Source: Roseibium sp. HPY-6 (GTDB lineage: Bacteria > Pseudomonadota > Alphaproteobacteria > Rhizobiales > Stappiaceae). Taken from it: a stretch of DNA of 64,000 bases. The stretch lies in NCBI RefSeq assembly GCF_040530035.1, contig NZ_JBEWCD010000001.1, forward strand, positions 1,178,001-1,242,000, given 5' to 3'. The notes under the pieces are model-generated. The model ran no database searches. It was not told where the DNA came from and saw nothing but the letters and a program-made list of their open reading frames with translations. Below are positions 27,198 to 36,448 of this stretch, in pieces. Made by a program: the position numbers and the translations under genes. How positions within the stretch are numbered: the first letter of the stretch is position 1; each line of letters opens with the position of its first letter.

Positions 27198-28178
27198 TTA
27201 AAGGAAGCCGAGCTGCTTCATCAGATCACCGATAGTCTGCTCCTGCTCTTCCAGGAAAGAGCGGAAATCATCGCCCGGATTGTGAATGTTCACCCAGCCG
27301 TTGCGTGCACGGACTTCTTCCCACTCGGAAGTGTCGTACATCTGTGCGATCGCAGCCTGATAGGCAGCAAGCTTGTCTGCCGGAAGGCCTGGTGCGGCAA
27401 AGAAACCACGCCAGTTGACGAAAGTCGTGTCGTTGCCTTGCTCAACCATTGTCGGAGCATCTGCATAAGCGTCGACGCGCTCCGGAGCAGTCACACCGAT
27501 GATGCGGACTTCGCCGGCCTTGGCCAGTTCAACAGCTTCGGAGAAGCCGGTGGAAACCGCCTGGACTTCCCCGGATAGAAGGCCGGCCATTGTCTTGCCG
27601 CCGCCGTCATAAGGCACGTATTTCATGGCAACCGGATCGGCACCTGCCGCCTGGAAAACCATGGCAGCGACAAGGTGATCCATGCCACCGGGCACTGAGC
27701 CGCCGCCGATCGCCGTACCGGCCGGATCAGCGTTAAAGGCATCGATCAGACCCTTGAGGTCCTTGATGTCGCCGTTTGCCGGAACCACGAGCGCAGCATA
27801 GTCACCGATCGTGCCGGCAACGAGGGTCAGGTCACGGAAATTCTGCGGAAACACGCCGGTCAGCGAACGGATGACGATCGGGGTCGAGTTGACCATGAGC
27901 GTGCCGTGATTGCTGTCCGCGTTTTCGATCAGGTAACCGATGGCCTTGCCGCCACCGCCACCGGACATGTTCTCGTAAGACGCAGAGCCAACGAGGCCGG
28001 ATTTGGTCAGGGCTTCGCCTGTTCCGCGGGCTGTTCCGTCCCAGCCGCCGCCTGCGCCGCCCGGAATCAGAAAGTGGATGCTATCAACAACTTCATCTGC
28101 AAAGGATGGTGTTGCGAATGAAAGAGAAGCGGCAGCCGCCGCCAATACGACCCGGCGGGTCATCTTCATAAGTGTCAT
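27198..28178 (-). CDS. tctC: tripartite tricarboxylate transporter substrate-binding protein
   Basis: 326 residues with a signal peptide (MTLMKMTRRVVLAAAAASLSFATPSFADE) and the TctC/Bug fold: IHFLIPGGAGGGWDGTARGTGEAL, ENMSGGGGGKAIGYLI and GTAIGGGSVPGGMDHLVAAMVFQAAGADP. Soluble periplasmic binding subunit. Start ATG at 28178 has GGGAGGACAAT upstream. First gene of the tct operon, divergent from the two-component pair that probably regulates it. Confidence 0.9.
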   Translation of the reverse strand: MTLMKMTRRVVLAAAAASLSFATPSFADEVVDSIHFLIPGGAGGGWDGTARGTGEALTKSGLVGSASYENMSGGGGGKAIGYLIENADSNHGTLMVNSTPIVIRSLTGVFPQNFRDLTLVAGTIGDYAALVVPANGDIKDLKGLIDAFNADPAGTAIGGGSVPGGMDHLVAAMVFQAAGADPVAMKYVPYDGGGKTMAGLLSGEVQAVSTGFSEAVELAKAGEVRIIGVTAPERVDAYADAPTMVEQGNDTTFVNWRGFFAAPGLPADKLAAYQAAIAQMYDTSEWEEVRARNGWVNIHNPGDDFRSFLEEQEQTIGDLMKQLGFL

Positions 28179-28243
28179 ATTGTCCTCCCTGACACGCCGG
28201 GGCTTCACGAGCCCCTTGCAAACGACAAAAGTATTGGGAAAGC

Positions 28244-28259
28244 TGACAGGAACCTGTCA
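28244..28259. promoter_or_regulatory. TGACAGG-AA-CCTGTCA dyad, possible TctD site
   Basis: Perfect 7-bp arms separated by two bases in the 115-base gap between tctC (minus) and the response regulator (plus). The spacing between arms is short, so a 16-bp symmetric site is plausible for a DNA-binding dimer such as the adjacent OmpR-type regulator. OmpR-family regulators usually bind direct repeats, so this identity is tentative. Confidence 0.4.
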
Positions 28260-28293
28260 CGACACCAAAAACATTGGCAAACGGCTTTAAAAC

Positions 28294-28959
28294 ATGCGCT
28301 TCCTGCTGATCGAGGACAATGAAAAACTGGCAAAGGCCATTGTTGATCGGCTTGGGCTGGACGGACACGTGGTCGATCACGCACCCGACCTGGAGACAGC
28401 GGGCGACTGTCTGGCAAGCACGGGCTACGAACTCATACTGCTCGATATCATGCTGCCGGACGGCGACGGGCGTACGTTTCTGGAGCGTCACAGGACCGGT
28501 GACAACGATACGCCGGTGATTGTTTTGACCGCGCGCTCAGAAGTTTCCGACCGGGTGCGTATGCTCGATCTCGGCGCCGACGATTACATCACCAAACCGT
28601 TCGATTTTTCGGAACTTGAAGCCCGGTGCCGGGCCGTTCTGCGGCGCCGGCAGGGTGCGGCCCGCAACCAGAAGACTTTTGAGGACGTTGTCTTCGATCC
28701 GCTTGCCGGGACGGTCGCGGTCGCCGGAAACGTGTCTGATCTCAGAAACAGGGAACTGCGGCTTCTGGAAGTCTTCTTTTCGGCACCCGACATGATCTTT
28801 TCCAAATCTCATCTGGTCGACCGGCTTTTTTCCTATGACGAGGATGTCTCGGAGAATGCGATCGAAGTCTATGTTGGCCGGGTGCGGAAGAAACTGCAGG
28901 GCGGGCGCGTCAAGATCGAGACGGTGCGCGGTGTCGGCTATCGGATGACCGCCCTATGA
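28294..28959 (+). CDS. TctD-like response regulator
   Basis: 221 residues of the OmpR family. Receiver: MRFLLIEDNEKLAKAIVDRL with the acidic pair, phospho-Asp in LILLDIMLPDGDG, and the conserved Lys in DYITKPFD; C-terminal winged helix ends SENAIEVYVGRVRKKLQGG and VRGVGYRM. Paired with the sensor kinase overlapping by ATGA. The divergent position next to tctC points to control of the transporter, as TctDE does for citrate in enterics. Confidence 0.88.
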   Translation: MRFLLIEDNEKLAKAIVDRLGLDGHVVDHAPDLETAGDCLASTGYELILLDIMLPDGDGRTFLERHRTGDNDTPVIVLTARSEVSDRVRMLDLGADDYITKPFDFSELEARCRAVLRRRQGAARNQKTFEDVVFDPLAGTVAVAGNVSDLRNRELRLLEVFFSAPDMIFSKSHLVDRLFSYDEDVSENAIEVYVGRVRKKLQGGRVKIETVRGVGYRMTAL

Positions 28960-30341
28960 CGGCTGTCCGTGCACGTGGGTCACTGCGAAGACGGCTTTTG
29001 CTCCAGCTTCTTCTGGTGGCAGCAATTCTGTCAGTTGCGCTCTACTTCACCGTGCGGGCGTTGGCTCAGCAGGCGGCGGAAACAACCCAGGACAACATTT
29101 TGATCGCTTCCGCGACGGCCATTTCCGAAGCAGCCCGCGCCGAGCGCGGTCAGATCCTTGTTGATGTCCCCTACTCGGCCCTTTCAATGCTTGGCTCGAT
29201 CGCGGAAGAGCGCGTCTTTTACCGCGTAACTGCGGACGCGTTGACGGTCACCGGCTACGATGACTTGCCAGCGCCTGACGCCGCAACGGAAACTGGAAAC
29301 CCGGTATTCACGACTGCGATCTACAGGGACGACGAAGTGCGCATCGCGGCACTGCCAAGGCGGCTGACGGTCGGCGATGAGACGGTAATCCTGACTGTGC
29401 TGGTTGCCCAGACACGCCTGGGACTGGCCGCTGTGTCACTTCAGATCTCCATTGCGGCCGCCGCGGCCGGTGTCGGCTTCTTCCTGTTGTCTGGCGCACT
29501 GAGCTGGTTCGCCACAAACAACGCCATGCGCCCGCTCAATCGGCTCGCAAAATCCGTGGAAAGACGGGGCCCTCAGGATCTCAGTCCTGTCGAGACCTCA
29601 GCCCCTACGGAGCTCGTTCCGCTTTTGCAGTCGCTCAACACATTCATGGGGCGCCTCAGTGCTTCGCTCGCAAGAACGGAAGATTTCATCGCCGAAGCTG
29701 CGCATCATGTGCGTACTCCGCTGGCGACGGTCAGAACCCAGTCGGAAATCGCCATGCGCAGTGTGCGCAAGCCGGAAAACAAGCAGATCCTGCGTGAAGT
29801 GATCCGCGCCGCTGATGAAAGTTCCCGTTCTGCAGGACAATTGCTTGATCACGCGATGGTGGCTTTGCGCTCGGACAACCTGGAAAAAGAGCGGCTCAAC
29901 ATGAAGGACCTTGCGCAGGACGTAATCCGGTCCATCAGCCCGACCGCAGATATGAAGGACATCAGGATAAGCTGTTCGGGTTCGGACACCACAAGCGCCG
30001 TCGAGGGAGATCCGATCCTGCTGCAGAATGCGCTGCGCAATCTTTTGGACAATGCCGTCAAATATTCTCCGGAAGACAGCCGGATCAAAGTGGAAATTTC
30101 GGAAGCCGCATCCACCGTGCGAGTGGACGTGCTTGACGAAGGCAGAGGGCTTGGAGACGGTGATCGCAGTCACTTGACCGAGCGTTTTGGGCGCGGCGAC
30201 AACGTTCGCGATGTGATCGGGTCGGGCCTGGGTCTGACTATCGTGGACGAGGTTGTGCGTGCCCATGGCGGGTCGCTGGCCCTTACAGACAATCAGGAGA
30301 GTAGAGGCACATGCGCGTCCATTACACTGCCCTCGGCCTGA
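28956..30341 (+). CDS. TctE-like sensor histidine kinase
   Basis: 461 residues: membrane helix at about 15-35, a periplasmic domain to about residue 150, a second helix, HAMP-like linker around NNAMRPLNRLAKSVERRG, dimerisation/His domain AEAAHHVRTPLATVRTQSEIA (phospho-His in HHVRTP), then N box LRNLLDNAVKYSPED, and G box VLDEGRGLG with GSGLGLTIVDEVVRAHGG. Such kinases sense an external ligand with their periplasmic loop. The overlap with the next gene (31 bases) suggests tight coupling with a periplasmic protein. Confidence 0.87.
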   Translation: MTAVRARGSLRRRLLLQLLLVAAILSVALYFTVRALAQQAAETTQDNILIASATAISEAARAERGQILVDVPYSALSMLGSIAEERVFYRVTADALTVTGYDDLPAPDAATETGNPVFTTAIYRDDEVRIAALPRRLTVGDETVILTVLVAQTRLGLAAVSLQISIAAAAAGVGFFLLSGALSWFATNNAMRPLNRLAKSVERRGPQDLSPVETSAPTELVPLLQSLNTFMGRLSASLARTEDFIAEAAHHVRTPLATVRTQSEIAMRSVRKPENKQILREVIRAADESSRSAGQLLDHAMVALRSDNLEKERLNMKDLAQDVIRSISPTADMKDIRISCSGSDTTSAVEGDPILLQNALRNLLDNAVKYSPEDSRIKVEISEAASTVRVDVLDEGRGLGDGDRSHLTERFGRGDNVRDVIGSGLGLTIVDEVVRAHGGSLALTDNQESRGTCASITLPSA

Positions 30342-31351
30342 TTTTTTGGGTCCTTTTGCTCCTCACTCCGGCCAGCGGTTTCGAAGCGGAAGAAGAGCGC
30401 CTGTTCGAGGTGGACAGCCGTGCGGCAACGCTGAATATCATATCGACGGCGGACCTCAATATTTTTGCCCCGCTTGTGGAAGCGTTCCAGAAGCAGAACC
30501 CCGGCGTTGAAGTTCGCTACATCACCGCGTCCAGCAGCGAGCTCATGAAAGCACTTTATGACGAGGACGCAGAATTCGACATCGCGATTTCCTCAGCGAT
30601 GGATCTGCAGACAAAGCTCGTCAACGATGGCTTTGCACGCCGCCATGTCTCGACGGAAACCGGCACGCTGCCCGATTGGGCAAAGTGGCGCGACCGCCTG
30701 TTTGCCTTCACACAGGAACCGGCGGTTCTGGTCTATTCAAAAGCGGCCTTTGAAGGCCTTCCCCAACCGACCAATCGCGACGAACTCATCGCACTCTTGC
30801 GCGAAAATCCAGATCGCTTTGCCGGACGCGTCGGGACATATGACATTCGCGAAAGCGGCGCCGGGTATCTTTTTGCAACGCAGGACTCCCGACAATCGGA
30901 ATCTCTTTGGCGCATGGCCGAAGTCATGGGCAGGCTCGACGCACAACTTTACTGCTGCTCCAGCCAAATGATCCGCGACGTGACAAACGGCAGGCTTGCT
31001 CTTGCTTACAATGTGCTCGGAAGTTACGCGGCAGCGCATCTTGAGGGCAATCCGGATCTGAACATCCTGCAGTTCAGTGACTTCACCACCGTTATGCTGC
31101 GCACCGTTCTGATCCCGAACACGGCCCGGGACCCGGATCTTGCCGGACAGTTTGTCGATTTCCTGGTTTCTGCGGAAAACCGCGCGCTGATAGAAGACCT
31201 CACCGGGCTTCCTTCGATCGATCCGGGCGTCCTGCAAAAAGAAGCCGCCTTCCGTCCGATCCGTTTGGGTCCGGGACTGCTGGTCTACCTTGATCAGCTC
31301 AAGCGGCGCACGTTTATCCGCGCCTGGCTCAACGCGATGGTGCAGCCCTGA
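30311..31351 (+). CDS. periplasmic binding-protein-like partner of the kinase
   Basis: 346 residues with a signal peptide (MRVHYTALGLIFWVLLLLTPASGF) and an iron/ABC-type periplasmic binding fold: LNIISTADLNIFAPLVEAFQKQNPGVEVRY, FDIAISSAMDLQTKLVNDG, PAVLVYSKAAFEG, and later DLAGQFVDFLVSAENRALI. No ABC permease or ATPase gene is next to it. It begins 31 bases before the end of the histidine-kinase gene, an arrangement seen where a binding protein acts as a ligand-sensing partner of a TctE-type kinase. Such a role is inferred. Confidence 0.78.
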   Translation: MRVHYTALGLIFWVLLLLTPASGFEAEEERLFEVDSRAATLNIISTADLNIFAPLVEAFQKQNPGVEVRYITASSSELMKALYDEDAEFDIAISSAMDLQTKLVNDGFARRHVSTETGTLPDWAKWRDRLFAFTQEPAVLVYSKAAFEGLPQPTNRDELIALLRENPDRFAGRVGTYDIRESGAGYLFATQDSRQSESLWRMAEVMGRLDAQLYCCSSQMIRDVTNGRLALAYNVLGSYAAAHLEGNPDLNILQFSDFTTVMLRTVLIPNTARDPDLAGQFVDFLVSAENRALIEDLTGLPSIDPGVLQKEAAFRPIRLGPGLLVYLDQLKRRTFIRAWLNAMVQP

Positions 31352-31353
31352 AC

Positions 31354-31854
31354 TTAGAGCGAAAGCGGTCCATCGGTGACAAGAACACCGTCTTCATCGC
31401 AATAGATGAACATCCCGGGTTCAAATAAGACACTGCCGAATGCGAGTGGGACATCGATAGCCCCCGTCCCGGCTTTTGCCGATCTGACCGGGCTGGTGCC
31501 GAGCGCCTTGACGCCAATGTCGAGCCCGGCAAGGAGCCGGCTGTCCCTGACAGCACCATTGACCACTATCCCGGCCCAGCCGTTGGCAATCAGCCGTTCG
31601 GCCATACGGTCCCCGAGCAGAGCAGTCCTTAAAGACCCACCGCCGTCCAGGACAATGACGGAGCCATTGCCTTGCTCGGAAAAGAGCGTTTCCTGAACGA
31701 GCTTTGTGTCTTCAACCATCACCGCCGTCCGGATTGTTCCGGAAAACGCGCGTCTGGCGCCGTAGTCGCGAAACGGAAGCTGCACCAGGCGGACGCTGCC
31801 CGGATGAGCATCGTTCAGGTCACAGGTCGAAAAAGCTGCTGCATCATCACTCAA
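31354..31854 (-). CDS. RraA-like aldolase family protein
   Basis: 166 residues of the RraA/4-hydroxy-4-methyl-2-oxoglutarate aldolase fold. The signature is in GGGSLRTALLGDRMAERLIANGWAGIVVNG followed by AVRDSRLL, where the arginine and aspartate bind the oxaloacetate-type product and metal. The length fits single-domain RraA proteins. Start is a TTG that overlaps prpF stop (TTGA). In this operon an aldolase that cleaves a hydroxy-tricarboxylate into pyruvate or oxaloacetate plus another acid is more likely than RNase E inhibition; this is inference. Confidence 0.78.
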   Translation of the reverse strand: MSDDAAAFSTCDLNDAHPGSVRLVQLPFRDYGARRAFSGTIRTAVMVEDTKLVQETLFSEQGNGSVIVLDGGGSLRTALLGDRMAERLIANGWAGIVVNGAVRDSRLLAGLDIGVKALGTSPVRSAKAGTGAIDVPLAFGSVLFEPGMFIYCDEDGVLVTDGPLSL

Positions 31855-33005
31855 AACGCATCCTCCAGGAATTCCTCCGGATAGAGCACTGCCCCTTCCA
31901 TAATCCGCCGCTGCGTGCGGAAGGTGCCGGCCGTCACTGCTTCAGGACCGTCTGCGCCCTGTTCCACGTTTGCCGTCACCTTGAGGACGCCGGACGGTGT
32001 TCCGATACGAAGGTCACGCCCGTCGATCTGCGCCATTTGCTGAACCAGTGAACCGGAAACCTGCGCTGCAACCGCAGTGCACATTCCGCCGGTGAGCGTG
32101 ATGGCGCGATGAAAATTCCCCATGGAGACGAGGCGCACATTGAGATCATGTGTTTCCGCTTGATGCGTTTCCCCATCCAGCGACGTGAATGCATGAGGAG
32201 ACCCGAGAATTGCAACCTTGGGATTGGAACGTTTTACTGCATCCGGCGAGGCTGCCATGCCCATCGCGACGGCACCGGCAGAGCGTACCGCCTCAATCTG
32301 CCTCATCAACGCGTTATCCGCATCCAGATCACCGGGCAATTCGGTAGCCGTTTTACCGAAATCCGAAGCGCGGACATAAACCACGGGATTGGCTGCGTCG
32401 ATCAGAGAAGCCGGAATCGTCCCGACTCCTTCAACCGTCAATTCGTCCACTGCGTGGCCGGTCGGCAGCAGCTTTCCGGTCGCCGCACCACCTGGTGTGA
32501 GAAATTCCAGAACGACAGGTGCGCCCGTCCCCGAAACGCCTGGAATCGAGACGTTCCCGGTCTCGACCGCCCGTCCGTTTTTGATCGGAAAGCGCGCGTG
32601 GTAGATCCGGTCCGTGTTCGTGTCATATATCCGCACCAGGGCTTCATTCTGTTCGGGGTGCAAATCGATCATCCCCTCGTCGACCGCAAAGGGGCCGACG
32701 CAACTCGCCATGTTTCCGCATGCCGATCCATAATCGGCCAAAGGCTCATCGACCGCGATCTGGACGAATGTGTAGTCGACATCGGCATCCGATCTTTGTG
32801 ACGGCTTTACGATTACGACTTTCGAAAGCGATGAAAGACCACCTCCCATCCCGTTCAATTGTCGGCCATAGGCGTCCGGGCTGCCCAGAACATGAAGGAA
32901 GATCCGGTCGCGAGCGTCCCGCCCCGCCGGCAGATCAGCACCGTTAAACACCACGGCCTTGGATGTTCCGCCCCGGTAAAAGGCTGCACGCAACCGGTTT
33001 TGCAT
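31851..33005 (-). CDS. prpF: PrpF-family isomerase
   Basis: 384 residues of the PrpF family, 2-methylaconitate cis-trans isomerases with the diaminopimelate-epimerase fold. MQNRLRAAFYRGGTSKAVVF at the start and NGMGGGLSSLSKVVIVKPS near residue 52, then DYGSACGNMASCVGPFAVDEG near 90, are the family core. PrpF moves the double bond in aconitate-like tricarboxylates; relatives (LigU/GalD) tautomerise 4-oxalomesaconate. Gene overlaps the aconitase stop (TGATG). The precise substrate here depends on the whole pathway. Confidence 0.86.
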   Translation of the reverse strand: MQNRLRAAFYRGGTSKAVVFNGADLPAGRDARDRIFLHVLGSPDAYGRQLNGMGGGLSSLSKVVIVKPSQRSDADVDYTFVQIAVDEPLADYGSACGNMASCVGPFAVDEGMIDLHPEQNEALVRIYDTNTDRIYHARFPIKNGRAVETGNVSIPGVSGTGAPVVLEFLTPGGAATGKLLPTGHAVDELTVEGVGTIPASLIDAANPVVYVRASDFGKTATELPGDLDADNALMRQIEAVRSAGAVAMGMAASPDAVKRSNPKVAILGSPHAFTSLDGETHQAETHDLNVRLVSMGNFHRAITLTGGMCTAVAAQVSGSLVQQMAQIDGRDLRIGTPSGVLKVTANVEQGADGPEAVTAGTFRTQRRIMEGAVLYPEEFLEDAF

Positions 33006-35584
33006 CAGGCGGCTCCTGCAAGAAATTTCCGGAACGCGCGCGGCAACAAGCCCCCGGCAGCAAATGTCGCGCGTTCTCCATCGTTATAGAGGCGAAGATC
33101 CAGCGGCGTCATGTCGTAGCTGCCATCCTTGCGATGCACAGTCAGCATTGCGCCTGTGAGGTCCTCGTCAAGATCGATGTCGAATGTCTCGCTGCCGTCG
33201 AGACGCAGCGTTTTACGCGTGATCCCTTTGGGAAAACACAAAGGCGCTATTCCCATATTCACGAGATTGGAGCGATGGATGCGTTCAAAGCTTTCGGCGA
33301 TAACAGCACGAACCCCGGCAAGCCACGGCGCCTTTGCGGCCGTATCTCTGGAGGAGCCACAGCCATATTCCTTGCCGCCGATCACAACGAGTTTTTGGTC
33401 CCTGTCGAGATAGGTCTCGATCGCCTTGTAGACGGTAGTGACCTCGCCTTCCGGCTCAATCCGTGTCCAGGAGCCTTCCCGGTCAGGTGTCATTTCATTG
33501 CGCAGCCGATAATTGGCGTAGGTGGAGCGCACGACAATGTCCGAACACCCGCGCCGCGTTCCGAACGAGTTGAAATCCCGGGGGTCAACGCCGAGCTTTT
33601 GAAGATACTGACCGGCTTCTGATTCTGGTGTGATGATACCGGACGGCGAAATATGATCCGTCGTGACGCTGTCTCCCAGAATGACCAGCGGCCGGAGGCC
33701 CTTGAGCGGCACGACCTTTGCCGCCTCCTTGCGAATTGTGCGCACGAAGGGCGGGAACGATACGTAACTGGACGGCACCCATTCATACATTCCAGCTCCG
33801 GCCTGCAGGTTGTTCCAATGCGTGTTCACATCGTTGATCGCCGCATAGTTTTTGCTGAATTCATCCGGCGTCACGAAGGTCTTGACGATCTCCGTTACTT
33901 CCTCGGCGCTTGGCCAGAGATCCGTCAGCATCACCGGGCGGCCCTTCTGATCAGTCCCGAGCGGCTCGCTCGTTATGTCGTTCAGGATTGTTCCCATCAG
34001 CGCATAGGCGACCACCAGTGGCGGTGATGCAATCATGTTGCGTGAGGCAAGTGGATGGATACGGCCGGCAAAATTTCGATTGCCCGATAGAACCGCGATG
34101 CCTTTGACATCGTTTTCCTTGATCGCGGCCTCGTGTGCCGGATCAAGCGGACCGGACATTCCGTTGCAGGTTGAACAGGAAAACGCCGCGACTTCAAATC
34201 CGAGCGCATCCAGGGAGGTTTGCAATCCGCTTCGTTCCAGGTAAGCGGCGACAACGCGCGAACCAGGTGCAAGAGACGTTTTGACATGGGCTGGCACTTG
34301 CAGGCCCCTTGCCACCGCATTGCGCGCCATCAGACCTGCGGTCACCATGTTGCGCGGATTTGCGGTGTTCGTGCAGCTCGTGATCGCGGCAATGATCACA
34401 TCGCCATCGCCGATATCATGGGCAGCACCTTCAACCGCAACCCTGCGCCTGGTTTCCCCCTTGAGTTTCAGTTTCTCGGTTGCGTCCGACAGATCAATGC
34501 GCTGCTCGGGACGTGCAGGCCCGGAAACCGACCGGCCGATCTGGCTGAGATTGAGTTCGACGACCTCGTCATAGACAATGCCCTTGTCGATAGCATCCAC
34601 CCATAGATCCTGGGATTTGCAGAACGCCTCGCTCCGGTCTGCCGCCTCATTCCGGCCCGTGTCCTTAAGATACCCGATCGTGCGTTCATCAACCGGGCAA
34701 AACACCATCGTTGATCCATATTCCGGCGCCATGTTCGCAATCGTTGCGCGATCGGCGACGCTCAGGTTGCGATAGCCGGATCCGAACAGCTCGACAAACG
34801 TGTCGACGACACCCAAGGCCCTCAGCCTTTCGGCGATGACGAGCGCGATATCGGTCGCCATGATCTCGTCGGACGGCGCACCGGTGATTTCCAGGCCGAT
34901 GACACGCGGCACGTTGACGGGCGTCGTTTCACCGAACAGCACCGCTTCGGCCTCGAGTCCGCCCACACCCCAGCCCATGATGCCGAGGGCATTGATCATC
35001 GGGGTATGACTGTCGGTCCCAAGACACGAATCCGGAATGAGAAGCGTGGGATCTTCAAGGGACGGCAAGACCGTTTGCCCGAGATATTCCAGATTGACCT
35101 GATGGCAAATGCCCCCGCCCGGGGGAATCACGCGCAGCCGTGGGAACCGGGTCTCACAGGCTTTCAGGAACGCAAAGCGCTCGCGATTGACCTCAAATTC
35201 GCGGTCCATGTTCTTCTGCAGCGCAAACTTGTCCGCCCAGTGGTTGATCGACATGGAGTGGTCGATCACCAGATCCACCGGGAGGCTCATATCAACCGTC
35301 AGCGGATCGCCACCCTGTTCTTCCAAAAGATTGCGCATGGCCATGATGTCGATCAGCGCGGGTATGCCCAACATGTCGTGCAGGAGCAGCCTGGCCGGAC
35401 GGAATGGAACAGCATCGCCGTTTCGCGCCAGGACGTCCTGAGCTGCCGCGCCATTTTCAGAATGACGGGCCGCGTTTTCAGCCAGCAGCCGAAGGGAATA
35501 AGGGAGACTGCGGTACCCGTCTCCCAGGATCGCGCGGTAATCCGCCGCGCGAAAGGATGTGTTTGCGATGGTTTGAGTGCGCAC
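33005..35584 (-). CDS. aconitase of the AcnA/AcnD type
   Basis: 859 residues, the length of AcnA-type aconitases and AcnD methylcitrate dehydratases. 4Fe-4S ligands are in TSCTNTANPRN and FSCSTCNGMSGPL; other marks are PDSCLGTDSHTPMINALG near residue 183 and GCGSSRDTAAKAPWLAGVRAVIAESFERIHRSNLVNMGI near 710. Co-location with PrpF argues for AcnD-like work on 2-methylcitrate or another aconitate relative, not housekeeping citrate turnover. It heads the three-gene minus-strand unit with prpF and the RraA-like gene. Function beyond the aconitase family is inferred. Confidence 0.87.
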   Translation of the reverse strand: MRTQTIANTSFRAADYRAILGDGYRSLPYSLRLLAENAARHSENGAAAQDVLARNGDAVPFRPARLLLHDMLGIPALIDIMAMRNLLEEQGGDPLTVDMSLPVDLVIDHSMSINHWADKFALQKNMDREFEVNRERFAFLKACETRFPRLRVIPPGGGICHQVNLEYLGQTVLPSLEDPTLLIPDSCLGTDSHTPMINALGIMGWGVGGLEAEAVLFGETTPVNVPRVIGLEITGAPSDEIMATDIALVIAERLRALGVVDTFVELFGSGYRNLSVADRATIANMAPEYGSTMVFCPVDERTIGYLKDTGRNEAADRSEAFCKSQDLWVDAIDKGIVYDEVVELNLSQIGRSVSGPARPEQRIDLSDATEKLKLKGETRRRVAVEGAAHDIGDGDVIIAAITSCTNTANPRNMVTAGLMARNAVARGLQVPAHVKTSLAPGSRVVAAYLERSGLQTSLDALGFEVAAFSCSTCNGMSGPLDPAHEAAIKENDVKGIAVLSGNRNFAGRIHPLASRNMIASPPLVVAYALMGTILNDITSEPLGTDQKGRPVMLTDLWPSAEEVTEIVKTFVTPDEFSKNYAAINDVNTHWNNLQAGAGMYEWVPSSYVSFPPFVRTIRKEAAKVVPLKGLRPLVILGDSVTTDHISPSGIITPESEAGQYLQKLGVDPRDFNSFGTRRGCSDIVVRSTYANYRLRNEMTPDREGSWTRIEPEGEVTTVYKAIETYLDRDQKLVVIGGKEYGCGSSRDTAAKAPWLAGVRAVIAESFERIHRSNLVNMGIAPLCFPKGITRKTLRLDGSETFDIDLDEDLTGAMLTVHRKDGSYDMTPLDLRLYNDGERATFAAGGLLPRAFRKFLAGAA

Positions 35585-35610
35585 TTTGCCTCTCCTCAGT
35601 TAAGCAAAGG

Positions 35611-35623
35611 CTAGACAGTCTAG
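35611..35623. promoter_or_regulatory. CTAGAC-A-GTCTAG dyad, possible IclR operator
   Basis: A perfect 6-1-6 inverted repeat in the 88-base gap between the aconitase gene (minus) and the IclR gene (plus). Position and symmetry suggest the binding site of the IclR regulator, acting on both promoters. Confidence 0.5.
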
Positions 35624-35672
35624 GTGCTTTTCAGCAAGTTACATTCAGCGCGTTTCATCAGACAGAACGATT

Positions 35673-36347
35673 ATGGCAACCAACCGCACTGAATCCGTCG
35701 AACGGGCGATGTCGATCCTGAATGCATTTTCGACACAGAAGCCGACGATGTCGCTTGCAGAAATCGCCGAAGAGACCGGACTTCACAAGAGCACCATCCT
35801 GCGGCTCACCAATTCCATGGCAATTTACGGCTTCATCCAACGCGACGATGAAGGACGGTTCAGCGTTGGTCCGAGCGTCTGGCGGCTGGGATTGATTTTC
35901 CGGCGGGATTTCACGAGGCGCGAGCACGTCGCCCCATCCTTGAAGATACTTGCCGAAGCAACCGGCGAGACAGCCTCGTTCTATGTGCGCGCTGGCAACG
36001 AACGTGTTTGTCTTTACAGGGAAAACTCGCCCAACCTGCTTCGTTTTCATGTTGAAGAAGGCATGCGCCTTCGTCTGTCGACAGGAGCTTCCGGCCTGGT
36101 GTTACGGCACTTTTCTGGAGAACAAATTGATGACCTCAGCCAGTTCAACAAAAACGGGACAGTGAGTGCGGTTGGCGAGACCAATCCCAATATCTCCTCG
36201 ATTTCGACACCTGTTTTCGATCAGAACGGCGACCTCGCGGGGGCCCTCACCGTGTCCGGCCTGGCAACGCGTTTCGATGAAGAGGCGCGTACCGGTGCAA
36301 TCCCGTTGTTGGAAAGTCTTGCCAAGAGCCTGACGGCGCAAGGCTGA
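35673..36347 (+). CDS. IclR-family regulator
   Basis: 224 residues, slightly short for the family (about 250). N-terminal winged helix RTESVERAMSILNAFSTQKPTMSLAEIAEETGLHKSTILRLTNSM, then an IclR effector domain with ATGETASFYVRAGNERVCLYRENSP and LRLSTGASGLVLRHFSG. Divergent from aconitase-prpF-rraA, followed on the same strand by the methylisocitrate-lyase-like gene; likely the local switch for this catabolic module. Confidence 0.87.
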   Translation: MATNRTESVERAMSILNAFSTQKPTMSLAEIAEETGLHKSTILRLTNSMAIYGFIQRDDEGRFSVGPSVWRLGLIFRRDFTRREHVAPSLKILAEATGETASFYVRAGNERVCLYRENSPNLLRFHVEEGMRLRLSTGASGLVLRHFSGEQIDDLSQFNKNGTVSAVGETNPNISSISTPVFDQNGDLAGALTVSGLATRFDEEARTGAIPLLESLAKSLTAQG

Positions 36348-36448
36348 ATTGACGTTTCGCCTGACAGAACGCTCTTGCGTGATACTTGCCAAAGAGAAGT
36401 GTGCGCTTTAGCCAAGGAGGCAAATCCGGGCAACGGGAGTGCGCAGCC

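Noticed and set aside
31354..31854. Regulator of RNase E (RraA proper)
   Set aside because: Operon with aconitase and PrpF favours an aldolase-type role.
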